Positions 1 to 5,836 of a stretch of DNA of 6,349 nt are shown in pieces. The stretch lies in contig DAIEHO010000041.1 in assembly GCA_027353565.1 (NCBI GenBank), positions 1-6,349 on the forward strand, read 5' to 3'. The stretch comes from Propionibacteriaceae bacterium (GTDB lineage: Bacteria; Actinomycetota; Actinomycetes; Propionibacteriales; Propionibacteriaceae). Numbering within the stretch: position 1 is the stretch's first letter; the number at the start of each line of letters is the position of its first letter. Below the pieces are notes generated by a model. It had not been told where the DNA came from, made no database searches, and saw nothing but the letters and a program-made list of their open reading frames with translations. Made by a program: the position numbers and the translations under genes.

Positions 1-1
1 G

Positions 2-85
2 CTGGCCGAGGACGACGCCGCGGTCGGGCAGTGGACCGGCCTGGCGCTCGAGTGGCTCGCCGGTCTCGGCTGGCCCGTCAGCTGA
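2..85 (+). CDS. 3' end of an unidentified protein (27 codons visible)
   Basis: An open frame enters from the left edge and ends with TGA at 83-85. The visible C-terminus is acidic, then rich in Leu, Trp and Gly (it contains GLALEWLAGLGWPVS), and looks like one amphipathic helix. Codon use is GC-rich at third positions, as in the other genes. The TGA directly abuts the stop codon of the convergent PQ-loop gene (TCA at 86-88), with no spacer. Too little is present to name a family, and an open frame of this length could occur by chance in such GC-rich DNA. The tight stop-to-stop arrangement is the main argument that it is real. Confidence 0.45.
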   Translation: MAEDDAAVGQWTGLALEWLAGLGWPVS

Positions 86-736
86 TCAGGCGCGGCTGAG
101 TGAGAGCCGCAGACCCTGCCGGGTCACCGGCCCCAGCGTCCCAGACTTCCGCAGCAGCGCCATCGACAGGTTCGCCACGATCAGCACCAGCGACGCGGAT
201 CCGACGAGGAGCACCGAGCGCTCGTCGATGAGTGCCGCCCACACGAGCCAGGTGGACTGGTTCACCAGCCCGATCCACTGGTTGCCCAGGGACAGCCCCC
301 GCACATCGACACTCGTGGAGGTGACCTTGAGCTGGGAGACGAGCGACGTCGCCGCAGGCAGGAATGCCGCGACGGAGTACGCGATGGTGCCCACCGTGTG
401 GTCGAGCGTGGTGGTCGTCGCACCGATGAGCAGCCCCGGTACGAGCAGGACGACCCACGACGTGCCGACGTGACGGTGGAACTCGGACAGGATGATCAGG
501 GTGATGGTGACCAGCAGCACGTTGGGGAGCCACTGGTTGAGGTTTCCGTGGGTGATCCCGTACAGGCCCCACGTGAGGTTCCCGCCGAGTGCGAGCTGCC
601 AGGACAGGACGGAGACGCCCGACGTGGTCCCGGCACGCAGAATCCGGAAGAGCTGCGGCGCGGAGATGAAGCAGGACAGCCCGGCGGCGATCCAGCCGAC
701 GATCATGGCAAGGTGAACTGGAGTGACGTGAGGCAT
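86..736 (-). CDS. Two-repeat PQ-loop (MtN3/SWEET-like) membrane protein
   Basis: A 216-residue, strongly hydrophobic protein with about seven predicted membrane segments (roughly residues 8-26, 42-60, 68-86, 92-110, 114-136, 150-170, 174-195) and a basic C-terminal tail. Residues 26-60 carry a clear PQ-loop signature: APQ at 26-28, a basic loop, GVS at 40-42, then GNLTWGLYG at 52-60. After a linker helix, residues 126-170 look like a second, degenerate copy in which PQ has become SQ (134-135) and the Asn/Trp positions reappear as N159 and W163/W166. PQ-loop families include sugar carriers (SWEET/SemiSWEET) and lysosomal amino-acid exporters, so a small-solute transporter in the cytoplasmic membrane is the likely role; the substrate cannot be read. 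ATG is at 736-734. A purine-rich AGAAGGGG lies about 12 nt upstream, which is far for a ribosome binding site. A shorter start at Met11 would cut into the first helix. It is divergent from nagB. Confidence 0.82.
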   Translation of the reverse strand: MPHVTPVHLAMIVGWIAAGLSCFISAPQLFRILRAGTTSGVSVLSWQLALGGNLTWGLYGITHGNLNQWLPNVLLVTITLIILSEFHRHVGTSWVVLLVPGLLIGATTTTLDHTVGTIAYSVAAFLPAATSLVSQLKVTSTSVDVRGLSLGNQWIGLVNQSTWLVWAALIDERSVLLVGSASLVLIVANLSMALLRKSGTLGPVTRQGLRLSLSRA

Positions 737-790
737 GGCCTCGAGCGGCCCCTTCTCTTCCGTGGCGGACAGTCAATACGGGCCGCTCTG

Positions 791-802
791 CCCAGTACTG
801 GG
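791..802. promoter_or_regulatory. 12-bp perfect palindrome, possible operator
   Basis: CCCAGTACTGGG is a perfect 12-bp inverted repeat with no spacer, in the divergent region between the PQ-loop gene (start at 736) and nagB (start at 1008). It lies 55 nt upstream of the PQ-loop start, a reasonable place for a repressor or activator site. No recognisable promoter hexamers flank it. Operator function is inference from symmetry and position only. Confidence 0.3.
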
Positions 803-806
803 GCCA

Positions 807-820
807 TGCTCGCGAGAGCA
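807..820. repeat. Short inverted repeat TGCTC-GCGA-GAGCA
   Basis: Two 5-bp arms, TGCTC (807-811) and GAGCA (816-820), flank a GCGA centre, 4 nt after the 12-bp palindrome at 791-802. It could be part of a composite protein-binding site or a small hairpin. The arms are short and could be chance in GC-rich DNA. Confidence 0.2.
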
Positions 821-890
821 CGACCCAGGCGACAAGGCTACCCCCGGCCGGCCAGAAGTGCATCGTTTCATCAGAGGGCTCACATCGCGT

Positions 891-901
891 GTCGTAACGA
901 C
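891..901. repeat. Short inverted repeat GTCGT-A-ACGAC upstream of nagB
   Basis: Perfect 5-bp arms around a single central A, 107-117 nt upstream of the chosen nagB start. This is the third small symmetric element in the PQ-loop/nagB intergenic region. It may be a regulator site, but the arm length gives weak support. Confidence 0.18.
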
Positions 902-955
902 TTGGCGCCACTGCGCCGCCACCTGGTGAGAGGGTTTGTGCGAACGCGACGACTG

Positions 956-980
956 GACTACGAATGAGTCGACTACGAAT
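956..980. repeat. Direct repeat of GACTACGAAT just upstream of nagB
   Basis: The 10-mer GACTACGAAT occurs at 956-965 and again at 971-980, with a 15-nt period. It sits 28-52 nt before the preferred nagB GTG, where a promoter or regulator would bind. The first copy is preceded by ACTGG, so 953-961 reads ACTGGACTA, one base off the left half of the DasR-type site (ACTGGTCTAGACCA-like) known from streptomycete amino-sugar genes. The right half does not match, so this is only a hint. A loose promoter reading is TTGTGC (936-941), 17 nt, TACGAA (959-964). Confidence 0.3.
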
Positions 981-998
981 CAGGAAGTCGACGAACCC

Positions 999-1003
999 AG
1001 GAG
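999..1003 (+). promoter_or_regulatory. Ribosome binding site that sets the nagB start at GTG 1008
   Basis: AGGAG lies 4 nt before GTG at 1008-1010. The spacing is a little short, but this is the only good Shine-Dalgarno match near the conserved N-terminus. The more upstream in-frame start, TTG at 936, has no comparable site at useful spacing and would add 24 residues not expected in NagB. Confidence 0.6.
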
Positions 1004-1007
1004 CGCC

Positions 1008-1802
1008 GTGGAAGTCATCGTGTGTCGTACCGCAGACGAGGTCGCCGAGGTGGCCGCAGCGAAGGTCGCGAGGGTGTGTCGCGACGTGGGGCCGGGTGTG
1101 GTGATCGGCGTGGCCACGGGGTCCTCCCCGGTCGCGCTCTACGAGAGCCTCGCCCAGCGGGTCAAGGACGGTCGCCTGGATATGTCCAAGGCGTCCGCGT
1201 TCGCGCTCGACGAGTACGTGGGGTTGCCGCCCGGCCACCCGGAGTCGTACGCGGAGGTCATCCGGCAGACGGTCACGGAGCCGTTGCGCATGACCCCGGC
1301 GCTCGTCCACACGCCAAACGGCTTCGCGGAGAACATCGAGCAGGCGGCCCTCGACTACGAGCAGGCCATCGTCGATGCGGGTGGCGTCGACGTCCAGATC
1401 CTGGGGATCGGCAGCAACGGGCACATCGGCTTCAACGAGCCGACCTCATCCCTGGCGTCCCGCACCCGCATCAAGACCCTCACTGCCACGACGCGTCAGG
1501 ACAACGCCCGCTTCTTCGACTCGATCGACGACGTGCCCCACCACTGCCTCACGCAGGGCCTCGGCACGATCATGGACGCCCATGAGGTGGTGCTCGTGGC
1601 GCAGGGTGTTCACAAGGCTGATGCGATCGCCGCGCTGGTCGAGGGCCCCGTCACGGCCCGGTGGCCCGGTTCCGTCCTCCAGCTGCACGCGCACGCGACC
1701 GTGGTCGTCGACCTGGCCGCGGCCAGCAAGCTCGAGCTGCGCGACTACTACGTCCAGACGTACGCGGAGAAGCCGTCCTGGCAGCGTTTCGACGCCAGGT
1801 AG
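1008..1802 (+). CDS. nagB: Glucosamine-6-phosphate deaminase
   Basis: A 264-residue NagB, close to the 266 residues of the E. coli enzyme. It converts glucosamine-6-phosphate to fructose-6-phosphate and ammonia in the cytoplasm, feeding amino sugars from chitin or cell-wall turnover into glycolysis. The phosphate-binding loop is ATGSSP at 36-41. The catalytic Asp is D68 in FALDEYVGL. The signature GIGSNGHIGFNEP at 133-145 holds the ring-opening His139 and Glu144. SLASRTRIKTL and the C-terminal LQLHAHATVVVD are also typical. Where E. coli has Asp141 the protein has Asn137, as I recall for the Bacillus-type enzyme, so this is not a defect. GTG at 1008 puts MEVIVCRTADE at the N-terminus, matching the family; an upstream TTG at 936 would add a polar, repetitive 24-residue leader. 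nagA and an amino-sugar transporter are not in the window. The gene is convergent with lpdA, 24 nt apart. Confidence 0.96.
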   Translation: MEVIVCRTADEVAEVAAAKVARVCRDVGPGVVIGVATGSSPVALYESLAQRVKDGRLDMSKASAFALDEYVGLPPGHPESYAEVIRQTVTEPLRMTPALVHTPNGFAENIEQAALDYEQAIVDAGGVDVQILGIGSNGHIGFNEPTSSLASRTRIKTLTATTRQDNARFFDSIDDVPHHCLTQGLGTIMDAHEVVLVAQGVHKADAIAALVEGPVTARWPGSVLQLHAHATVVVDLAAASKLELRDYYVQTYAEKPSWQRFDAR

Positions 1803-1803
1803 A

Positions 1804-1825
1804 CCGGCGCGTCGTGGCTCGCCGG
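1804..1825. terminator. GC hairpin between convergent nagB and lpdA
   Basis: CCGGCG (1804-1809) and CGCCGG (1820-1825) form a perfect 6-bp stem with a 10-nt loop, filling the 24-nt gap between the two stop codons. There is no T-run on either side, so it is not a textbook intrinsic terminator. GC hairpins without U-tracts are common between convergent actinobacterial genes, and it could serve both directions. Confidence 0.4.
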
Positions 1826-1826
1826 C

Positions 1827-3224
1827 TCAGAGGTTGATCATGTGGCCGGCGATGCCCTCGACGGCTTCCTTGATCGACTCGGACAGGGTCGGGTGCGCGT
1901 GGATGTTGCGGCCCATCTCGTCCGCGGTGAGGTCCCACATCTGAGCGAGCGTGAACACGGGCAACAGCTCGGTGACGTCGGGACCGACCATGTGAGCGCC
2001 GATGATCTCGTTGTGTGTGGCATCGGCGATGACCTTGACGAACCCGACGGCTTCGCCGAGACCCCAGGCCTTGCCGTTCGCGGTGAACGGGAACTTCGAG
2101 ACCTTGACGTCGAAGCCCTTCTCGCGCGCTTGCGCCTCGGTGTAGCCGAACGAGCCGATCTGCGGCTGACAGTACGTGGCGCGCGGCACCATGTCGTAGT
2201 TGATCGGCATCGTCTCGACGCCCGCGATCGTCTCCGCCGCGACCACGCCCTGAGCCTCTGCCAGGTGGGCCAGCATCAGCTTCGCGGTGACGTCGCCGAT
2301 CGCGTACAGGCCAGGCACGTTCGTGCGCATGTAGTCGTCGATGGCGATCGCACCGCGATCGGTGAGCTGGACGCCCGTGTTCTCGAGCCCGTACCCGGCC
2401 GTCCTGGGCGCGAAGCCGATCGACAGCAGGACCTTGTCCGCATGGAGCACGATCTCGTCACCGCCCGCCGCGGGGGCGACAGCGACGGACACACCCTCGT
2501 CGGTCTCGGTGATGGTCCTCACCCCGTGGCCGAGCATGAGCTTCACGCCGAGCTTCTTGTAAGCCTTGGCGATCTCGGCGGAGACCTCGGCATCCTCCAG
2601 CGGGACCATGCGGTCGAGGTACTCGACGATCGTCACCTCGACGCCGTAGTTGCGCAGCACGTACGCGAACTCGGTGCCGATCGCGCCCGCGCCGCAGATG
2701 ATGATCGACGACGGCAGGTGGTCGGTGAGGATCAGCTCCTCGTACGTCACGACGCGTTCGCTCCGGGTGACGCCCGGAAGCATCTTGGTCGTCGAGCCGG
2801 TGGCGATGATGCAGCTGTCGAACGTCAGCGTGTCGGTGCCGTCGTCGGTGGTCACGGACAGCGTGTGCGCGTCGACGAACGTGCCCCAGCCGTCGACCTC
2901 GGTGATCCGGTTCTTCTTCATGAGGAAGTGGACGCCGTTCGTCATGCGCGTCGAGACGGCGCGGCTGCGGCGGAACGCCGAACCGAAGTCGAACGTGACC
3001 TCGCCCGACATGCCGAACGTGTCCTTCTCGTGCGTGAACACGTGGGCGATCTCGGCGTTGCGCAGCAGGGACTTGGTCGGGATGCAGCCGACATTGAGGC
3101 AGACACCGCCCCACCACTGCTTCTCGACGACCGCGACCTTGAGACCCAGCTGGGCTGCACGGATCGCTGCGACGTACCCTCCGGGGCCGGCACCGAGAAC
3201 GACGACGTCATAGTGAGCGCTCAT
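1827..3224 (-). CDS. lpdA: Dihydrolipoamide dehydrogenase (E3)
   Basis: A 465-residue flavoprotein disulfide reductase, almost exactly the length of mycobacterial Lpd and very like it throughout from memory. E3 reoxidises the dihydrolipoyl groups of pyruvate and 2-oxoglutarate dehydrogenase complexes, passing electrons through a Cys pair and FAD to NAD+. The FAD-binding GAGPGG is at 11-16, the redox pair is C42/C47 in [17 protein letters not shown] is at 141-144, the NAD-binding GAGAIGTE at 178-185 and the second FAD contact YAIGD at 307-311. The C-terminal dimerisation domain carries the catalytic H444 (HAHPTLSE) and E449. The frame is open to 3329, but ATG at 3224-3222 gives the family N-terminus ([13 protein letters not shown]). 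The gene stands alone, with no E1 or E2 subunit nearby, as is usual for a shared E3 in actinobacteria. It is divergent from the HTH-MurA gene. Confidence 0.97.
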   Translation of the reverse strand: MSAHYDVVVLGAGPGGYVAAIRAAQLGLKVAVVEKQWWGGVCLNVGCIPTKSLLRNAEIAHVFTHEKDTFGMSGEVTFDFGSAFRRSRAVSTRMTNGVHFLMKKNRITEVDGWGTFVDAHTLSVTTDDGTDTLTFDSCIIATGSTTKMLPGVTRSERVVTYEELILTDHLPSSIIICGAGAIGTEFAYVLRNYGVEVTIVEYLDRMVPLEDAEVSAEIAKAYKKLGVKLMLGHGVRTITETDEGVSVAVAPAAGGDEIVLHADKVLLSIGFAPRTAGYGLENTGVQLTDRGAIAIDDYMRTNVPGLYAIGDVTAKLMLAHLAEAQGVVAAETIAGVETMPINYDMVPRATYCQPQIGSFGYTEAQAREKGFDVKVSKFPFTANGKAWGLGEAVGFVKVIADATHNEIIGAHMVGPDVTELLPVFTLAQMWDLTADEMGRNIHAHPTLSESIKEAVEGIAGHMINL

Positions 3225-3231
3225 GCCCGTT

Positions 3232-3237
3232 ACCTTA
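3232..3237 (-). promoter_or_regulatory. Candidate -10 hexamer (TAAGGT) of lpdA, possibly leaderless
   Basis: Read on the minus strand, TAAGGT fits the actinobacterial TANNNT -10 pattern and ends exactly 7 nt before the lpdA ATG, the spacing expected of a leaderless transcript. No good -35 is seen. The same bases contain AAGG, 8 nt from the ATG, which could instead be a weak ribosome binding site. Only one of the two readings can be right. Confidence 0.4.
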
Positions 3238-3320
3238 GCGATTCTTGCCGGTGATCCCGTCCCACCGACCGCCGGCGTGAGCGGTACACCACACGCGGCC
3301 ACCCCCTCCTGACTGGAGAT

Positions 3321-3338
3321 ATATCCCATATGAGATAT
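3321..3338. promoter_or_regulatory. 18-bp AT-rich near-palindrome over the HTH-MurA start, likely operator
   Basis: ATATCCCATATGAGATAT has the perfect palindrome CATATG (3327-3332) at its centre and ATATC/GATAT outer arms, with one mismatched pair (C3326/A3333). GAGATAT is also directly repeated at 3316-3322 and 3332-3338, one and a half helical turns apart. Such an AT-rich block stands out in this GC-rich DNA. It covers the ATG at 3330 and lies against TATGCT (3336-3341), a TANNNT-type -10 ending 6 nt before an alternative GTG start at 3348. Binding here would block the gene's own transcription. The natural candidate ligand is the Xre-type domain encoded directly downstream, which is inference. 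Confidence 0.5.
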
Positions 3339-4868
3339 GCTCCTGGCGTGGATACGTCACCTCTGAAGGTCGGGATGCTGATCCGGGATGCCCGGAAACA
3401 GCGAGGACTCACCCAGACACAGCTGGCAGACCTGCTGAGTACGAGCCAGTCGGCCGTGCACCGCATCGAGTCGGGGAACCAGAACCTCTCCCTCGAGATG
3501 ATCAACCGCATCGCCTCTGCTCTGGACAGCGAGATCATCGCCGCGGGCAAGGGTGCCGTCCATGTCCGGATCCAGGGCGGAAGGCGCCTCAGCGGGTCGA
3601 TCGAGGTCCGCTCCTCGAAGAACGCTGCCGTCGCGCTGCTCTGCGCATCGCTGCTGAACCATGGCACGACGACGCTCCGCGGGATCGCACGGATCGAGGA
3701 GGTCAACCGGCTCGTTGAGGTGCTCGAGAGCATCGGGGTCGAGTGCACCTGGGTGGACGGACGCTCCGCGCTCCGGATCCGCCGCCCCGCGCGGCTCGAC
3801 CTCGGCGCGATCGACGCCGAGGCTGCCCGCAAGACGCGCAGTGTCATCATGTTCCTCGGTCCGCTCCTCCACGAGACGCGGAGCTTCCAGCTCCCGTACG
3901 CCGGGGGCTGCAACCTGGGCACCCGTACGGTCGAGCCGCACCTGCAGGCACTCCATCCGTTCGGGCTCTCCGTCACGGCGACCGAGGGCTACTACCAGTG
4001 CCACAGCAACCCGCTCCCGGCCGTCAAGCGCCAGATCGTGCTCACCGAGCGCGGCGACACGGTGACCGAGAACGCGCTCCTGGCTGCGGCGATGACCGAC
4101 GACCTCACGATCATCCGCAACGCCAGCCCGAACTACATGGTCCAGGACCTGTGCGCGTACCTCGTCACGCTCGGCGTGGAGATCGAGGGCATCGGCACGA
4201 CCACCCTGCGCATCCATGGCCGCAAGCACATCGACCGCGACGTCTCGTACGACATCTCCGAGGACCCGATCGAGGCCATGAGCCTCGTGACGGCCGCGGT
4301 CGTCACGAAGTCCGAGATCACCGTGACCAGGGTGCCGATCGAGTTCCTCGAGATCGAGCTGTCCGTGCTGGCGGAGATGGGACTGAAGTACGAGACGAGC
4401 GAGGAGTACCTCTCGCGCAACGGCTTCACCCGGCTCGTCGACCTCACCATCAAGCCGTCCGTGCTCCACGCGCACGCCGACAAGATCCACCCCATGCCCT
4501 TCCCGGGGCTGAACATCGACAACCTGCCGTTCTTCGCGGTCATCGCCGCCGAGGCGGAGGGGACGACGATGATCCACGACTGGGTGTACGAGACCCGAGC
4601 CATCCACCTGCTCGAGCTCACCAAGCTCGGCGCTGACGTCCAGCTCCTCGACCCCCATCGCCTCCTCATCACGGGCCCCACGCGCTGGCGTGGCCAGGAG
4701 GTCGTCTCTCCCCCGGCGCTGCGTCCCGCCGTGTGCCTGCTGCTCGCGGCGCTCGCGGCGCGCGGCGAGTCCGTCATCCGGGACATCTACGTCATCCAGC
4801 GCGGCTACGAGGACCTGCCCGAGCGCCTCGCGCAGCTAGGCGCCGACATCGAGACGTTCCGCGAGTAG
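3330..4868 (+). CDS. murA: Xre-type HTH domain fused to a MurA-like UDP-GlcNAc enolpyruvyltransferase
   Basis: 512 residues in two parts. Residues 17-70 are a Xre/Cro-type helix-turn-helix ([12 protein letters not shown], then recognition helix [13 protein letters not shown] and [17 protein letters not shown]). Residues 78-512 are a full MurA/EPSP-synthase fold of about 435 residues, against about 419 for E. coli MurA, which moves enolpyruvate from PEP to UDP-GlcNAc in the first committed step of peptidoglycan synthesis. By my alignment the catalytic positions are kept: K97-N98 (K22-N23), R170 (R91), C194 in GGCNLGTR (C115), R199 (R120), D397 (D305), R423 (R331), R465 (R397). Differences are three extra residues before D397 (FPGLNID for FPTD), DPIEAM where MurA has DRIETG, and [11 protein letters not shown] for AREPEIVDL. 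ATG 3330 has GGAG 11 nt upstream; GTG 3348, giving [11 protein letters not shown], could be a leaderless start and loses nothing of the HTH. It may be a second MurA, a related transferase or a substrate-sensing regulator. I assign the fold and fusion firmly, the activity and the symbol tentatively. Confidence 0.93.
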   Translation: MRYAPGVDTSPLKVGMLIRDARKQRGLTQTQLADLLSTSQSAVHRIESGNQNLSLEMINRIASALDSEIIAAGKGAVHVRIQGGRRLSGSIEVRSSKNAAVALLCASLLNHGTTTLRGIARIEEVNRLVEVLESIGVECTWVDGRSALRIRRPARLDLGAIDAEAARKTRSVIMFLGPLLHETRSFQLPYAGGCNLGTRTVEPHLQALHPFGLSVTATEGYYQCHSNPLPAVKRQIVLTERGDTVTENALLAAAMTDDLTIIRNASPNYMVQDLCAYLVTLGVEIEGIGTTTLRIHGRKHIDRDVSYDISEDPIEAMSLVTAAVVTKSEITVTRVPIEFLEIELSVLAEMGLKYETSEEYLSRNGFTRLVDLTIKPSVLHAHADKIHPMPFPGLNIDNLPFFAVIAAEAEGTTMIHDWVYETRAIHLLELTKLGADVQLLDPHRLLITGPTRWRGQEVVSPPALRPAVCLLLAALAARGESVIRDIYVIQRGYEDLPERLAQLGADIETFRE

Positions 4869-4877
4869 CGGTCGGTC

Positions 4878-4897
4878 GGTGCGCGGACTAGCGCACC
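4878..4897. terminator. Hairpin between HTH-MurA and pdxY, with the pdxY stop in its loop
   Basis: GGTGCGC (4878-4884) and GCGCACC (4891-4897) form a perfect 7-bp stem around the 6-nt loop GGACTA. The pdxY stop codon (minus strand, 4890-4888) lies in that loop, and the HTH-MurA stop ends 9 nt before the stem. There is no T-run. It is placed to end transcription from both convergent genes. A short tandem GGTCGGTCGGT (4870-4880) runs into its left arm. Confidence 0.5.
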
Positions 4898-5742
4898 TGT
4901 CGTACGACGAAGCCGCGGGGCGGGTTCACGATCGCATCCTGAGCCTTCACCAGACGCAGCTCCGCGTGCCCGGACTCCGCGGTGATCTCGAGCACCGCGA
5001 ACACGACGGCCGCCGTCTTGGCGAGCGCCTCAGGCACGGACCCCAGCTCCAGGTAGCTCGCCAGGAACGCTGCCGACGTGATGTCACCGGACCCCGAGAA
5101 CACCGGGGCCAGCTTCGGCGTCGAGACGACCCACGCGCCGTCGGCCGTCACGGCGAGCATGCTCACCTCCTCGGCACTCAGGTCCGAGGTCACAGCACTC
5201 GTCACAACCACGATGCGGGGGCCCCTCGCACGTAAGGCGTCGGCCGCGGTGAGCAGCTCGTCGAGGGTGCTCGACGGACGACCTGTGAGGAACTCCAGCT
5301 CGAACTGGTTCGGGGTGATGATGTCGGCCTGTGGCACGATCCGGTCGCGGTACATCTCGGGGATCCCGGCGGCCACGAAGAAGCCGCGCCCGATGTCGCC
5401 CATCACGGGGTCGCAGCAGTACAGAGCGTGTGGGTTCCGTGCACGGACCAGCGCGACCGCGTCGAGGACCGCCTCGCCGATGGCCGCGCTCCCCTGGTAT
5501 CCGGTGAGCACCGCATCGACGTCGGCGAGGGCGCCGCGTTCGTCGATCCCGAGGATGACCTCACGGATGTCGTCGACCGACAGCACGGGGCCCCGCCACG
5601 TCCCGTACGCGGTGGAGTTCGAGTAGTGCACGGTGAGCACGGGGTGCACCTCGACACCCATCCTCATGAGCAGGAACGTCGCGGCGGAGTTGCCGACATG
5701 GCCGTACGCGACGGACGACTGGATGGAGAGGATGGTGGTCAC
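4888..5742 (-). CDS. pdxY: Pyridoxal kinase
   Basis: A 284-residue ribokinase-fold kinase, near the 286-287 residues of E. coli PdxY. It phosphorylates pyridoxal (and perhaps pyridoxine or pyridoxamine) with ATP to salvage vitamin B6 as PLP. The N-terminus ILSIQSSVAYGHVGNSAA is characteristic of the PdxY/PdxK group. Other marks are the substrate-side HYSNSTAYGTW at 39-49, GYQGS at 81-85, CDPVMGD ending at 116, TPNQFELEFLTG at 143-154, and GSGD at 217-220 with D220 as the probable catalytic base and anion hole. An in-frame TGA lies 9 nt before the GTG start (5742-5740), so no earlier start is possible. No Shine-Dalgarno is seen; TTGAAT ending 7 nt before the GTG could be a -10 of a leaderless message. 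The gene faces away from the dienelactone hydrolase gene and converges on the HTH-MurA gene 19 nt away. PdxY versus PdxK substrate preference cannot be decided here. Confidence 0.93.
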   Translation of the reverse strand: MTTILSIQSSVAYGHVGNSAATFLLMRMGVEVHPVLTVHYSNSTAYGTWRGPVLSVDDIREVILGIDERGALADVDAVLTGYQGSAAIGEAVLDAVALVRARNPHALYCCDPVMGDIGRGFFVAAGIPEMYRDRIVPQADIITPNQFELEFLTGRPSSTLDELLTAADALRARGPRIVVVTSAVTSDLSAEEVSMLAVTADGAWVVSTPKLAPVFSGSGDITSAAFLASYLELGSVPEALAKTAAVVFAVLEITAESGHAELRLVKAQDAIVNPPRGFVVRQVR

Positions 5743-5789
5743 CCGCGGTATTCAACACCATGCGAATCGAGCGCCAGGCGTCCCCGAGT

Positions 5790-5807
5790 GGCACGGTCCC
5801 TGGTGCC
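5790..5807. promoter_or_regulatory. Inverted repeat in the pdxY / dienelactone hydrolase divergent region
   Basis: GGCAC (5790-5794) and GTGCC (5803-5807) flank an 8-nt centre in the 94-nt gap between the two divergent starts. It lies about 48 nt upstream of pdxY and about 30 nt upstream of the hydrolase ATG, so one regulator could act on both. The arms are short and GC-rich, so chance cannot be excluded. Confidence 0.2.
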
Positions 5808-5836
5808 GTGGCTCGTCTCTTGCCAGACTGTGCCCC

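Noticed and set aside
771..776. TTGACT on the minus strand as a -35 for the PQ-loop gene
   Set aside because: No TANNNT-type hexamer lies 16-18 nt downstream; the bases there are GGGG-rich. It was not listed as a promoter.
844..851. CCGGCCGG palindrome as an operator
   Set aside because: An 8-bp palindrome of only C and G is expected by chance at this base composition.
398..967. 189-codon plus-strand frame reaching into the nagB upstream region
   Set aside because: It overlaps the PQ-loop gene antisense, has no start signal and encodes a low-complexity, Arg/Gly/Asp-rich product.
1416..1420. Asn137 of NagB in place of E. coli Asp141 as a lost catalytic residue
   Set aside because: Asn at this position is, as I recall, normal in Bacillus-type NagB, and His139, Glu144 and Asp68 are intact.
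78..1424. 448-codon open frame on the minus strand across the PQ-loop gene and nagB
   Set aside because: Its product is rich in Arg, His, Pro and Gly with no recognisable domain, and it runs antisense through nagB and across the PQ-loop gene and the intergenic gap. This is typical of a shadow frame in high-GC DNA.
1842..3254. 470-codon plus-strand frame opposite lpdA
   Set aside because: It mirrors lpdA in an antisense frame, is dominated by Arg/Asp/Val/His and shows no motif. lpdA is unmistakable.
1827..3329. Longer lpdA form starting at 3329
   Set aside because: The extra 35 residues are not part of the family, and the segment is the divergent control region. ATG 3224 gives the standard N-terminus.
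3357..4658. 433-codon minus-strand frame opposite the HTH-MurA gene
   Set aside because: Antisense shadow with low-complexity charged composition. The plus-strand product has complete HTH and MurA motifs.
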